Shown: piece by piece, positions 1 to 9,908 of the stretch
Layout of the letters: every line of letters starts with the position of its first letter
Numbering within the stretch: the first letter of the stretch is position 1
Assembly: GCA_033961575.1 (NCBI GenBank)
Contig: CM066728.1
Location: 98,532,852-98,596,851 of the forward strand
Source of the DNA: Aselliscus stoliczkanus
Lineage: Eukaryota > Chordata > Mammalia > Chiroptera > Hipposideridae
Length of the DNA stretch: 64,000 bases
Reading direction: 5' to 3'
Made by a program: the position numbers and the translations under genes
Notes under the pieces: generated by a model
Databases searched by the model: none
Told to the model about the DNA's origin: nothing
Seen by the model: only the letters and a program-made list of their open reading frames with translations

Positions 1-2211
1 TATCCCTGCTTCCTTACCAAGATATCCCTACCGGTAAAAGTGAGATCACTCTAATATCTCAACTGAGAAGGTTGTAAAATACAGACTGCAAATCATGAGC
101 CACAGGTGTGGATAACTGATTAAAGCATTGAAAATAATTGCTATATATATGTAAATGCATATATTCATACATAACTAATGTGCCACTCATAGTAATTTTG
201 CTTAACAGAATTTACACGTCTCTTTTTTTTTCTTTTTCTTTTTCATTTTTGAATCTCCATTAAGTGAGCCTTCTTGAAAACGCTTGGTGAACAGATGTCA
301 GGGTGTACAAGTAAACCTGACTTTACATAATAAATGTATTCTTTAAATTTGAATGTAGGTGGAATCACATTTTAATTTCACCAGAATAACAGGATACAAA
401 AAGTACTCCTGGATGAATTATTTTGTTCCTAATGCACATAATCAGCTCTAAAGTACTGTAAGCTTGGGATTTTACAAATGGATATTTTTTTAAAACTGTA
501 TAGTGATTTGTGTATTAAAAAAATAGCTTCAGAGGAAGGCCTTTATATCAGACAATTACGAAATGTAATGACAGCTGCTTTCTGAGTGTGATAAGTACAT
601 CCTTTCTTTTCTGGCTCCTATTCTAAAGATCTAATAATGCCTATAGAAAAATTTTAATTGACAAATACATATTCCTAAGAGGCTTATTTGGGGTTGAGCA
701 CAAATAACTTCTACAAATTTGTATAATTTTCTCCTTAAATATAATATTTAATTAATGAGGTGATATGGGATGTTTCTCACTCCATATATAATATACATTA
801 TTGTATCTGATGCCACACACACACACATATTCTTAGGCTGTATTGTGTGATATTTTGGTAATTGAGAATATAAAATTGCTCTATGCTGAAATATAAACAT
901 TTGTCACTGTCAATCAGCACACACACGTTTTGTTGTTCACTTGGAATATTGGCTTCAAAACAAAAAGCCACAGTAGAACGTCTCATTGACATTCAATAGG
1001 AAAATAGTGCTGACAGAATGTTACAAGAAGTAGAGTGGACCCAGGCCAAGAGAGTAAATTAAAAACAGTCTGATAGCTGTCTTAACATTTTACAAGGCAA
1101 GCAATATGATCAAGTTGTTGAGCTGACATCATAAAATCATTTGAAACCGAGATTGGGTTCTGTTTCAGAGATACAATTTTTATAACCTTGCTACTTTGAT
1201 TAAACGATGTAACTCTGAAGCTTTGGAAAGTAGGGCATCTCTATAGATTGCATACATACAGCTTGCTCATATATACTTTTATATACACCTTGAAGGACAA
1301 ATGAACAAACTTTTCCTGGAATTGAATTTCGGCATCCCCTCATTTATTTGCCCACTTATCTGTATCTGGGTTTATAAACACCACATATTTACACCAAGCT
1401 CTGACATGTATTTTCATACAATGCATCATCTTGACAGTGCAAACCTGTGGACAAGCAAAAAAGATGGCCTGCCATGCCACCTGATACAGAAGCATTTTTC
1501 ACCACCCTTTTCAGGAAAATCTTCTACTCCATCAGCTCTTGATTCTCTCACTCACTCGTTCATTTATTAACTGTCACCATGATCCAAACGAAATGAAGAA
1601 TACACACTTTAACAAAGTATGTGTTAACTGAGCAATTGCTGTGTGCTGAGCATCATTATCGGTGACATGCCGGTACAGCCTCTGCTCTAATTGAGCCCAT
1701 CTTCAGTGAAACATCTCTCATTGAAATCACCTGCTTTATGCAGATTCAAGGAGGAAAACTTCTAAGTGTCTTTTTCATATGCTCACTCATTCACTCACGA
1801 AATACATTGTGTAAATGTGAGCAGACACTGCTGCTTTAGTACAACACAGAATATCAGTATGCACACATATCGTTGCCCTTCTAAAGAACTCACCCCCTGA
1901 ATATTTTTGTATGTGCAAGCTCTGTTTAGATCTGTATTCAGGTCTTTAGCTGCAAGTTGTAATATTATTAAGGTTGCCACATGCTTTATTTTATAATGCA
2001 TTAGTATAATGCCTGACTAGAGATCTGTGCTGTTCTGTGTTAATGTGGTACAGATACAAGTGCTACTCCTCAAACATTTTGATATCTGAAAGAAATTAGT
2101 TATAAGTGGAGCATCAGTGATGCATAAATGTTTTACAAAAGTATCAGTCTGAAATACATTGAAATAAAAGAAAAATTCTGTCCTTCAACAAAGGTAGTTT
2201 GAGAAGTACTG
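1..2211. other. A+T-rich DNA, no gene seen
   Basis: I see no exon, RNA gene or clear repeat here. There is a short T-rich run near 222-245 and a short CA run near 813-828. The stretch around 1545-1720 weakly resembles the inverted 3' end of an old L2 element, but too little matches for a call. The reading frames are short and unlike any protein I recognise. Confidence 0.6.
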
Positions 2212-2444
2212 AGCTGGGCCATTGTTTCTCGAATGAGTGTGACACCCCCTTCTTCAGGGACAGATTGCAGTGTCTAGAGCTGTCGTTTGTGGCTGTCACA
2301 ACTGGGAGAACAGTAGTGTCACTCGAATCTAGTGGGTAGAGCCCAGGATCACTGATAAACATCCCACAGTGTACATGATGGCCCCCCATAAAAGCAGGTT
2401 CTCCAGTTATGATGTCAGTGGTGCAGCTATTGAGAAAGAAACCC
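2212..2444 (-). mobile_element. MER20 (hAT-Charlie) DNA transposon relic
   Basis: Read on the minus strand this matches the MER20 non-autonomous element as I remember it. The diagnostic internal stretch is 'tgtcacaactggg' (near 2294), followed by a block resembling 'ctagtgggtagagcccagg' and 'aaacatcccacagtg'. The ends resemble degraded hAT terminal repeats. A second copy lies in the opposite orientation at about 6008-6220. Confidence 0.75.
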
Positions 2445-2924
2445 TGCCTTCAAGCTAATCAGGAAATTTGCAGTTTATAGTACAGAGACTACATCATCTG
2501 TGTTCATGGTTTTTGAAGAGAGAATCCCTGAGAAAAATATTAAGAGCCTTCAGAGAAGGGATAAAAGGTGAAATTAGAGATTAGATGGGCTGAGTGAGTT
2601 ACAGTAATTCAACAGTGAAGAGATGGAAGGTTTAAACCAAGGTAGAGATGGCAGCAAGCAAGAGAGAGATCAAACATGAGCTTCATGGGGTAGGGTGGGA
2701 GTGAAGAAAGACGGATGTTTATGCCTCTCAACATATCCATCTTTCATGGCCATGGGAGTAAGACTGGCAACAAACTGAAGACATAGAATTGAAAATGATG
2801 AGTCGGGTTTGTATGTCTGTGTTTTTGCACAATGCTCATCACCCTGTGATGCACAAGGCACCCTTACGAATATTCATCTACTAGCTCATAATGTCTTCAG
2901 GGCCATTGCTGGAAAACCGTAGGG

Positions 2925-3363
2925 TTATGGACTGAATGTTTGTGTCTCCATAAATTTGTATGTTGTGCATCTAATCCCCAATGTGGATATTTGAAGAGGG
3001 CATATGGTAGGTGGGTAGAATTAGCGATCATAAGGGTGGAGCCCTGGTCTGATGGTATTAGTGTCCTTGTAAGAGGAGACACAAGAAAGCTTGCAATCTC
3101 TCTCTCTCTCCCCCTCTCTTCCTCTCTGCCTCTCCCTTTCCCTCTCCCTCTTCTCCTTCTTCCTCTACCTCCAACCATGGGAGGATGTAGTGAGAAGGTG
3201 GGCAACGGCAAACCAGGGAAAGAGCTCTCCCCAGGACCTAGCCATGCTGGCATCCTGACATGAGATTTCCAGCCTTCAGATCGGTGAGAAATACATGTTG
3301 GTTATTTAAACCATTGCATGTATACGGCGTTGTGCTATGGCAGCCTGAGTTGACTAACACACC
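2925..3363 (+). mobile_element. MLT1 solo LTR (ERVL-MaLR)
   Basis: This has the typical MLT1 order: 'gttatggactgaat' at the start, 'aatccccaatgtggat', 'gtgtccttgtaagagg', a CT-rich stretch, a 'cagccttcag' segment and the end 'ttgactaacaca'. It is a full-length solo LTR of an ancient MaLR retrotransposon with no internal coding part. The CT-rich centre (about 3098-3170) has expanded into a pyrimidine-rich simple repeat. Confidence 0.85.
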
Positions 3364-4410
3364 TGGCCTAGACAGTTGCAGTCTATTAAACACAGCCATC
3401 ATTCCCAGTCTTGTCTTAAAGTTTTAAGATGTGCTACCACTCTATTAAACTCCTATGAAATTTCATAAACATTATTTTTATTTGGAGTTAACCTTTCTCC
3501 TATACCGATTGGAGTAGATTTACATTTGTTTCTTTTTCCTATTCGAACATCACTATTCAAGTTATCTTTCGTGGGTGCTTTATTAACATCACAATTTAAC
3601 AACATTCTCATGCAGTGGATAGATGGATATAAAGAATATTTCTTTACCAATATATAATCCTATTACTTTTAAAGTTTTGCTTGATGTGCATATTATTAAA
3701 AGTTTCAGCCTGCCCTTATGTTCCTTTTCTATTAACAGCTCAGTAAGAAAATATCTGTGTCTCAAGGTCATAGTAAAAGGTGCCTATTTCCTTTGCAGGA
3801 TTTGGAAGCAAAAGCCCTTGGTAGGTCAGCACTGATGGGGTCAAAGCCCAAGGGTTACAGCTTTAATCTTTTTAATGAATTTTGAATATTCTTTTTAAAA
3901 TTCAGTGTTATTTCTATAGGTCACACAGGAGGTCATTTACATCAGCAAAATCATAATAAAGAAAAGCTAAGGTGAGACCTCTGTGCAGTCATGTGGACTC
4001 TGAGATGAGCCAAGTATTGGAATGTGTAGTGTAAAATCCATACAATTAACCTGCAATGTAAATAAACATAAAATAGTTCATGGTCACCAAATACATTGAA
4101 TGTTTGATCACTAGTTTAGTGGTTTGAGCTCTAGATTTTTTTAGTTATGTGTGTTTTCTAAACTCAAGTGCTATGTTTTATAATCTACTTAAGTCCTAAG
4201 AATTCTGGGTTTTAGGTAGGACAGTGTGCATAGCCATACTTTATCAAAGTCATGTATGATATTGCCTGAGGCCACACATTAGCACAGCTCAATCAGTATG
4301 GCAGAAAAGGGGGCAAACTCTCCCTCTGTCTTTTGTTCTATTTAGGTGCTAAAAGCATGGAATGAAGCCCACCCACGCTGAGTAAAGCCAGTCTGCTTTA
4401 TTGAGCAATT
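3364..4410. other. Unique DNA, nothing recognised
   Basis: This is A+T-rich sequence with no repeat or exon I can name. The open frames on both strands are all below 75 codons and lack any familiar domain. Confidence 0.5.
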
Positions 4411-4414
4411 TGAT

Positions 4415-4735
4415 TCAGGGACTGGGGGGATGGGGGAGTAGGGTGATGTACGTCAAAGGATATAAGTTTTAAAGTCTAAGAATACATTTGGAGAACCTGA
4501 TATATAGCATGGTGGCTTTAGTTAATAATACACTGCTGTACAGTTGAAAGTTGCTGAGAGCAAACCTTAAGCAAACATCCTTACTACAAAAAAATTAATT
4601 ATGTAAAGTGATGGTGTGTTGACTATCTTAATGTTGGTAATTATTCTGCAATGTATACATCAAATCATTACATTGTAACACTTTAAACATATACAATTGA
4701 ATTTGTCAATTATTTCTCAAAGTTTTTTTGTTTGT
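4415..4735 (+). mobile_element. Old L1 3' UTR fragment
   Basis: This resembles the 3' UTR of L1M/L1P-age elements: 'gatgtacgtcaaaggatata', 'agttaataatacactg', 'atgtatacatcaaatcatta' and the end 'tttgtcaattatttctc'. Only the 3' tail survives, and no ORF2 sequence is attached. Confidence 0.7.
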
Positions 4736-6007
4736 TTTGTTTTGTTTTTGACTAATACTTTGACCTAGCAAGAAAAAACAATGCTAGTCTGATCTGGAAA
4801 TACCCTCACATACACACTCAGAAATAATGATTAGCCAAATATCTGGGCTCCCTAATCCAGTCAAGTTGAAATATGAAGTTTACATTTAACTATTACAGCA
4901 GTGGTCAGTTGTGTACATTTCCTGTTCCATGGAGTCCCGGCTTCAATCACAAGTCTGGAGTCTGTTAGTCTTCCACATGGTGTCTGTCTGTCTTTCTGTG
5001 TCTCTTTCTCTCTCTGCCTCTTTCTTCCACATTGTGTGGCATCTCCTCCTTCAGTAGGCTGCCTTGGACATCTTTATAACGTGATGGGGGTCTTCAAGAG
5101 GACAAAGGAGAGGCTGACTCTTCTTGTAAGGTGGTGCTCAGAGGTCCCCAAACATGGTTTCCACTGCCATGTGTTGGTTGAATTGAGTCTACTGGACAAA
5201 CTAGATTCTATCGTTTGTTGTGAGAATATATGCAGGTGCCATCTATTCAGTGCCTTAGAGCAAACTTTAGAATCAACAATAAATAATATTTTAATTGTTT
5301 TGGACATGTTCAAAGTACAAAGAGAATCAGACAAGCCAGGGCTTTATTGCACATTATGTGTGATACTAGTTATTCTGAAAGTATCATAAAAGCAAGGACT
5401 AGAATTTCAAATACGAGAAATGTGGATATTATATATGTAGACAAATGGGAATATTACATATGCATATATTTTTGAAATTTATGTGCATATATGCAATATA
5501 TATATTAATCTAAACAAACACACATCTAAAAACTCCTTTATATTTAATTCATAGATTTAATTGAGTTTTATTGTCTTTCTCACAATTCTTGAAATATCCT
5601 AATAGCCAGAAGTTTCAACTGTGCTCAAGAAACCTTAGGATTTCCTACAGGGCTACCATAATTGAATTCTACAGTTCAACATGGGTGGGTCTGTGCTATA
5701 ATATCTTTTATTTATTGGATTTTCAATATGAGTTTCTTTAATGAATTAATCACTTAACCTAAAATCCTTGGATAAACTCTAATCACAGGATTTATACTTG
5801 GAGAAACAAAATCCATGATAGAATTAGTGATTTATTCAAGGTGAAATAGCAGCTCTATAAGAAATACACAGAAAAAAGGTCTCTTGATGTTGATGTTTTG
5901 CACTTCATAACCACAGTGTTTTCTGTATTATAACTGGCATATTTTGCCAATAGTAGCATGATACAGGGAAACAGGACTTGAAAGAAAGATAAGAAGACAT
6001 AGATCAG
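4736..6007. other. Unique DNA, nothing recognised
   Basis: There is no repeat or gene I can name. The long frame at 4901-5389 opens with GTG, not ATG, has no recognisable domain and crosses a CT-rich simple stretch, so I treat it as chance. The end of the stretch is rich in TATA-like dinucleotide runs (5440-5510). Confidence 0.5.
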
Positions 6008-6220
6008 GCTTTCTTAACCTTGGAAATATTGGTATTTTGTCTCAGTTAATTATTTTTGTGGAGGGATCGCTTGTGAATTGTAGGATGTTTAGCAGCACTC
6101 CTGGATTCTATATAATAGATGCCAGAAGTGCTCTCCACAAGTTGTGACAAACAACATGTCTCCAGATACTGACTAATGATCCCTGGATGGCAAACTCTCC
6201 CCTAATTCGAAGGACTGATA
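6008..6220 (+). mobile_element. MER20 (hAT-Charlie) DNA transposon relic
   Basis: This matches MER20 in the sense direction: 'cttaaccttggaaatattgg' near the start, 'gtaggatgtttagcagcac', 'agttgtgacaaacaacatgt' and 'ctccagatactgac'. It is a non-autonomous element with no coding capacity. Confidence 0.8.
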
Positions 6221-6671
6221 TAGAAAGAAGAGGTTTAAAAATAGTTGATAGATGGAGAAAAATGGGTGAGACACAGTGTGAAGTACCCAGGTACATCTAT
6301 TTTATTTGATAATTCAGTGAGGGAATTTTCAGGATATGCTTCTTGAGAGCACCAAATAGCATAGTGATTTGCTGTGTATATATCTGTATTATGATTGCAA
6401 GTTTCATTTAATGGCTTTTTACTGTATGCAGATTTATGACTGAATGAAATATGCTTCGAATCTAATCTTTTAAAATTCTGCTCGTATACGTGTTGCAAAT
6501 AGTTCATAGTTAGTATGAGCATATCACAAAACCTTTTTAAAGCTTTACAATTACAGTTTCTATCAAGTTCAACATTTTGGGGGGTCAGCTTCAGGTCTTA
6601 GTTACACCATGTTGATATCAAATCACATCAGAAAATTTGTAAACCAGAAATCATCAAAAAAGTTATGTGTA

Positions 6672-6781
6672 GGGTCAGCCGAGTGGCGTGGTGGTTAAGA
6701 GCTGGCTTGGGAAGCCATCGGCCCTGGTTTGGGTCCCACATATGAGGGCCAGTGACACTGCCCTCAAAAAAAAAAAAAAAT
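6672..6781 (+). mobile_element. Short tRNA-derived SINE (head-only form)
   Basis: A tRNA-like head carries an A-box-like 'gtggcgtggtggttaagag' and a B-box-like 'ggtttgggtccc'. It ends at 'gacactgccctc' and then runs straight into a poly(A) of about 15 nt. Target duplications are visible: 'gttatgtgta' (6662-6671) before and 'gttaagtgta' (6782-6791) after, 9 of 10 matching. The head is the same as that of the long SINEs at 22149, 38152 and 62999. Confidence 0.85.
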
Positions 6782-7002
6782 GTTAAGTGTAAATAGAACT
6801 CAACATAGTATATGAGGTATGGTAGAAAAAAATACAATGAATGCTGCTGCTGCGTGCCATGCACCTGAAAGACAGGGATCTTCAATACTAGAAGCAGTAT
6901 GTTGAACCTTAGTAACAGTGTGTGCCAAGTTTCAGCTTGTTCACAGCAGTCAGTAGGGTGTGAGCTATGGTTGAGACAAGGTGTGTTTTAAAGTGTGCTG
7001 TT

Positions 7003-7118
7003 GGGGCCAGCCAAATGGCGCGGTGGTTAGGAGCTGGCTTGGGATGCCAGCGGCCCCAATTCAGATCCCACATATGAGGGCTGGTGACACTGCCCTCTAA
7101 AAATAAATAAAATAAAAT
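7003..7118 (+). mobile_element. Short tRNA-derived SINE inside the mariner
   Basis: Same head-only SINE as at 6672, with head 'ggggccagccaaatggcg', B-box-like 'caattcagatccc', end 'gacactgccctct' and an A-rich (aaat)n tail. It is flanked by 'aaagtgtgctgt' (6990-7001) and 'aaagtgtgttgt' (7119-7130), a 12-nt target duplication with one difference. The same motif recurs after the neighbouring L1 (9319). Confidence 0.9.
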
Positions 7119-7130
7119 AAAGTGTGTTGT

Positions 7131-8885
7131 AATCCTGAGAAATAAAAACAAAGTCGGCAGTATCATGCTACCAGACATCAAAACATACTACAAGGCTACA
7201 GTGATCAAAACACTATTTTGGCATAAAAACAGGCACAAAAATCAGTGGAACAGAACCGAGAGCTCAGAAATAAATCCACGCATATATGGAGAGTTCATCT
7301 ATGACAATGGAAGCAAGAATTTACACTGGGGTAAAGATAATCTATTTAATAAATGATGCTGGGAAAATTGGACTGACACATGCAAAAAAATGAAACTGGA
7401 CCACCTCCTTACATCATATAGAAGAACAAATTCAAAATAGATTAAAGACTTAAATGTAAGACCTGAAACCATAAAACTCTTAGAAGAAAATATAGGGAGT
7501 AAGTTTGCACACATTACCCTGAGCAATATTTTTGCTGATACATCCCTGCAGGCAAGGGAAGTAAAAGAAAAAATGAACATATGGGATTATATCAAAACTT
7601 AAAAGTTTTTTCACAGAAAAGGAAATAATCAATAAAACAAAAAGGAAGCCTACTGAATGGGAGAAGATATTTGTCCATTATATGTCAGATAAAGGGCTAA
7701 TATCCAAAATTTATAAAACACTCATGCAACTCAACATCAAAAAAACAAACAACCCAATTTAAAAATGGGCAGAGGATACAAAGAGACATTTCTCTAAAGT
7801 GGACATACAGATGGCCAACAGGCATATGAAAAAATGTTTAACCTCAGTGATCATTAGGGAAATACAAAAAAACCCCACAATGAGATACCACCTCACTCTG
7901 GTCAGAATGGCTATCATCAGTAAATCAACAAACAAGTGCTGGCGGGGCTGTGGGGAAAAGGGAACCCTGCTGCATTGTTGGTGGGATTGCAGATTGGTGC
8001 AATGGAAGTCAGTATGGAGGTGTCTCAAAAACTGGAAATGCAACTACCTTTTGACCCAGCAATTCCTCTCCTACATATTTATCCTGAAAAACCCAAGACA
8101 CTAATTCGAAAAAATACACGCCTCCCTATGTTTACTGCAGCGCTATTTATAATAGCCAAGACTTGGAAACAGTCGAAATGCCCATCGGTAGATGACTGGA
8201 TTAAGAAACTGTGGTACATTTATACAATGGAGTATTACTCCGCTATAAAGAAGAATGAAATCGTACCATTTGCAATGATATGGATGGACCTAGAGACTAT
8301 TATGTTAAGTGAAATAAGTCAGTCAGAGTAAGACAAATACATATGATCTCACTTATATGTGGAATCTAAAGAACTGAATAGACAACAATGTAACCAGAAA
8401 TAGTCTTAGAGACACAAGGGAAAAACTGATGAGGGCTAGATGGGATGGGGATGGGCATGAGGGAGAAGGGAAAGGGACAAGGCAACATAAATTGGTAATT
8501 ACAATACTACCACAGAGACAGAAGAGACAGTTTAGGGAATATAATCAATAAGGTTGTAAATAGTTTTTTTAGGGGACTAGATGGACTCATGTCTTTTCAG
8601 GGAGACCACTTCATGGATGGTATGGTGACCTGAATACTGCACTGTACATCTGAAGCTGCTGCTGATTAATATTAGATGTTGACTATAATTTAACACATAT
8701 ATAGTCATGGAATGTAGAATATAGTGTGGGGATGGAGTCAATGGAATAGTAATAGATATGTATGATATTGGGGGTGGGGCGGTAGGGGAGGGGCAGGGGT
8801 AGTCACTTTGTAAGGGGTGAAAAAGATAACTATTGCATAGTTTTGTACATCTGTAACTAATAATAAAAAATAAATAAATAAACAC
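7131..8885 (+). mobile_element. 5'-truncated L1 (ORF2 end plus 3' UTR)
   Basis: About 1.75 kb of L1: the last part of ORF2 and its 3' UTR, ending in an A-rich tail (about 8862-8881) and a TA run. The ORF2 end shows 'GYGKKG'-type remains, 'MEYYSAIKKNEI' and stops at 8331. The 3' UTR contains a G-rich stretch (8767-8800) and matches the minus-strand 3' ends at 23057, 35071 and 52376, so these belong to one L1 lineage. The A-tail is not the end of the insertion (see 8886-9320). Confidence 0.9.
7150..8331 (+). pseudogene. L1 ORF2 C-terminal remnant
   Basis: This is the C-terminal third of the L1 reverse transcriptase/endonuclease protein, beyond the endonuclease and most of the reverse transcriptase domain. 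The frame is lost several times. The open piece 7165-7356 ends at a TGA where L1 normally has Trp, another stop lies near 7439, and the distal part reads in two overlapping frames (7799-8104 and 7936-8331), so there is at least one indel near 8000. It cannot make a working protein. Confidence 0.85.
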
Positions 8886-9320
8886 TATATATATATATAT
8901 ATATATATATGTATTTAAATTTGTGTACACATATAGGTGTATGTATATATAAACATGTTTATGTTTTGATATACATTTCCAAAAGCAATACAGGGAAATT
9001 AATAGATTTTCTTACATGTGAGTACTAACAGAGCATAGGTTTCAAACTTAACAGGAGAATCACTACTAATTGCATTTGAAAACTGCCAAGTGAGCATATA
9101 CTTTCATGTGTAAATGTGGATTTAATCTTTGATGTTCAAGGGAAGTGATTCATGGCCAGTTTCCACAATATGCCAAGGAGATGCTTCATATCTGTGTGCC
9201 AACACTTTATGTATTAGACGATAATCAATGCTATTGGCTACACAGTCTGTCACTGAAATGAAACTCTGATTGTTTTGCAAATAAAGTTTTAATTACTAAC
9301 AAAAAAAATAAAAAAAATAA
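8886..9320 (+). mobile_element. L1 3'-transduced flank with second poly(A)
   Basis: About 415 bp that is neither L1 nor mariner lies between the L1 A-tail and the point where mariner DNA resumes. It starts with a (TA)n run (8886-8911). It has AATAAA near 9279, about 20 nt upstream of a second A-rich tail at 9301-9318, and then meets 'aaagtgtg', the target motif seen on the 5' side. This is the layout of an L1 transcript that read through its own signal and carried its source flank along. Confidence 0.75.
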
Positions 9321-9424
9321 AGTGTGCCATAAAATGTGCTCCATCATGACAATGCTCTGTGTCACACATTGCTTCTGGTATGGCAATTTCTGTCAAATAA
9401 AAACATTTCAAACTAATAATAATT

Positions 9425-9444
9425 TAGAGATAGAGAGAGGGAGG

Positions 9445-9516
<72 letters not shown>

Positions 9517-9522
9517 AAGAAA

Positions 9523-9582
<60 letters not shown>

Positions 9583-9603
9583 GAAAGAAAGAAAGAAAAG
9601 AAA
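9425..9603 (+). repeat. (GA)n/(GAAA)n microsatellite, all-purine tract
   Basis: A (GA)n block is followed by (GAAA)n. From 9432 to 9603 there is not one pyrimidine on the + strand, 172 nt in a row. It splits the 3' part of the mariner element. The open frames reported across it on both strands are low-complexity artefacts. Confidence 0.95.
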
Positions 9604-9908
9604 CTGTCAAACCCACTTAAAACAAAAAACATCATAGTGTATCCTCACTCACCTTATTTACTGGATCTGCCACCATGAGAGTTTTGTCTCTTCCCCAAAG
9701 TCAGAATTGTTCAAGGCATCGAGGCAGCCATGACAACTCCACTAAAGACACCCAGGAAAGGACTTCCAAAACTGCTTCAGAAAATGGCAAGAACAAAGTG
9801 TGTTCGAAGTGAGGGGGTGTATTTTGGGGGAGATTAATGGCAAAGTGCCTTGTACTATAATAATGTTTTTTATTTAAACATTCACCATATTTGTTGATCA
9901 TACCTTAT

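Larger units (their letters stand above)
6811..9908 (+). mobile_element. Mariner-like element, internally deleted and split by later insertions
   Basis: Both terminal inverted repeats can be seen: 'tatgaggtatggtag' at the left, and at the right a segment whose reverse complement reads 'ataaggtatgatcaac', followed inward by 'ggtgaatg' against 'aatgaatg'. TA flanks the ends. Mariner DNA occupies about 6811-7001, 9319-9425 and 9604-9908, with a SINE, an L1 and a purine microsatellite between. A degraded transposase end is present: the HHDNA motif (near 9344) holds the second catalytic Asp, and the C-terminal part (about 9627-9835) is broken by stops and indels. The 5' part is far too short for a full transposase, so the element is internally deleted and inactive. 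Confidence 0.75.

Noticed and set aside
2897..3263. Frames of 107-118 codons on both strands
   Set aside because: Both lie in an MLT1 LTR with a CT-rich expansion, so they are non-coding.
4901..5389. Longest open frame (162 codons, plus strand)
   Set aside because: It begins with GTG, not ATG, and has no known domain or splice context. A CT-rich simple stretch helps keep it open.
6672..7118. tRNA genes suggested by A-box and B-box
   Set aside because: These are SINE heads with A tails and target duplications. No complete cloverleaf for a functional tRNA was evident.
9322..9678. Frame with Arg-Glu and Lys-Lys repeats
   Set aside because: It is a translated purine microsatellite joined to mariner remains, and the start is GTG.
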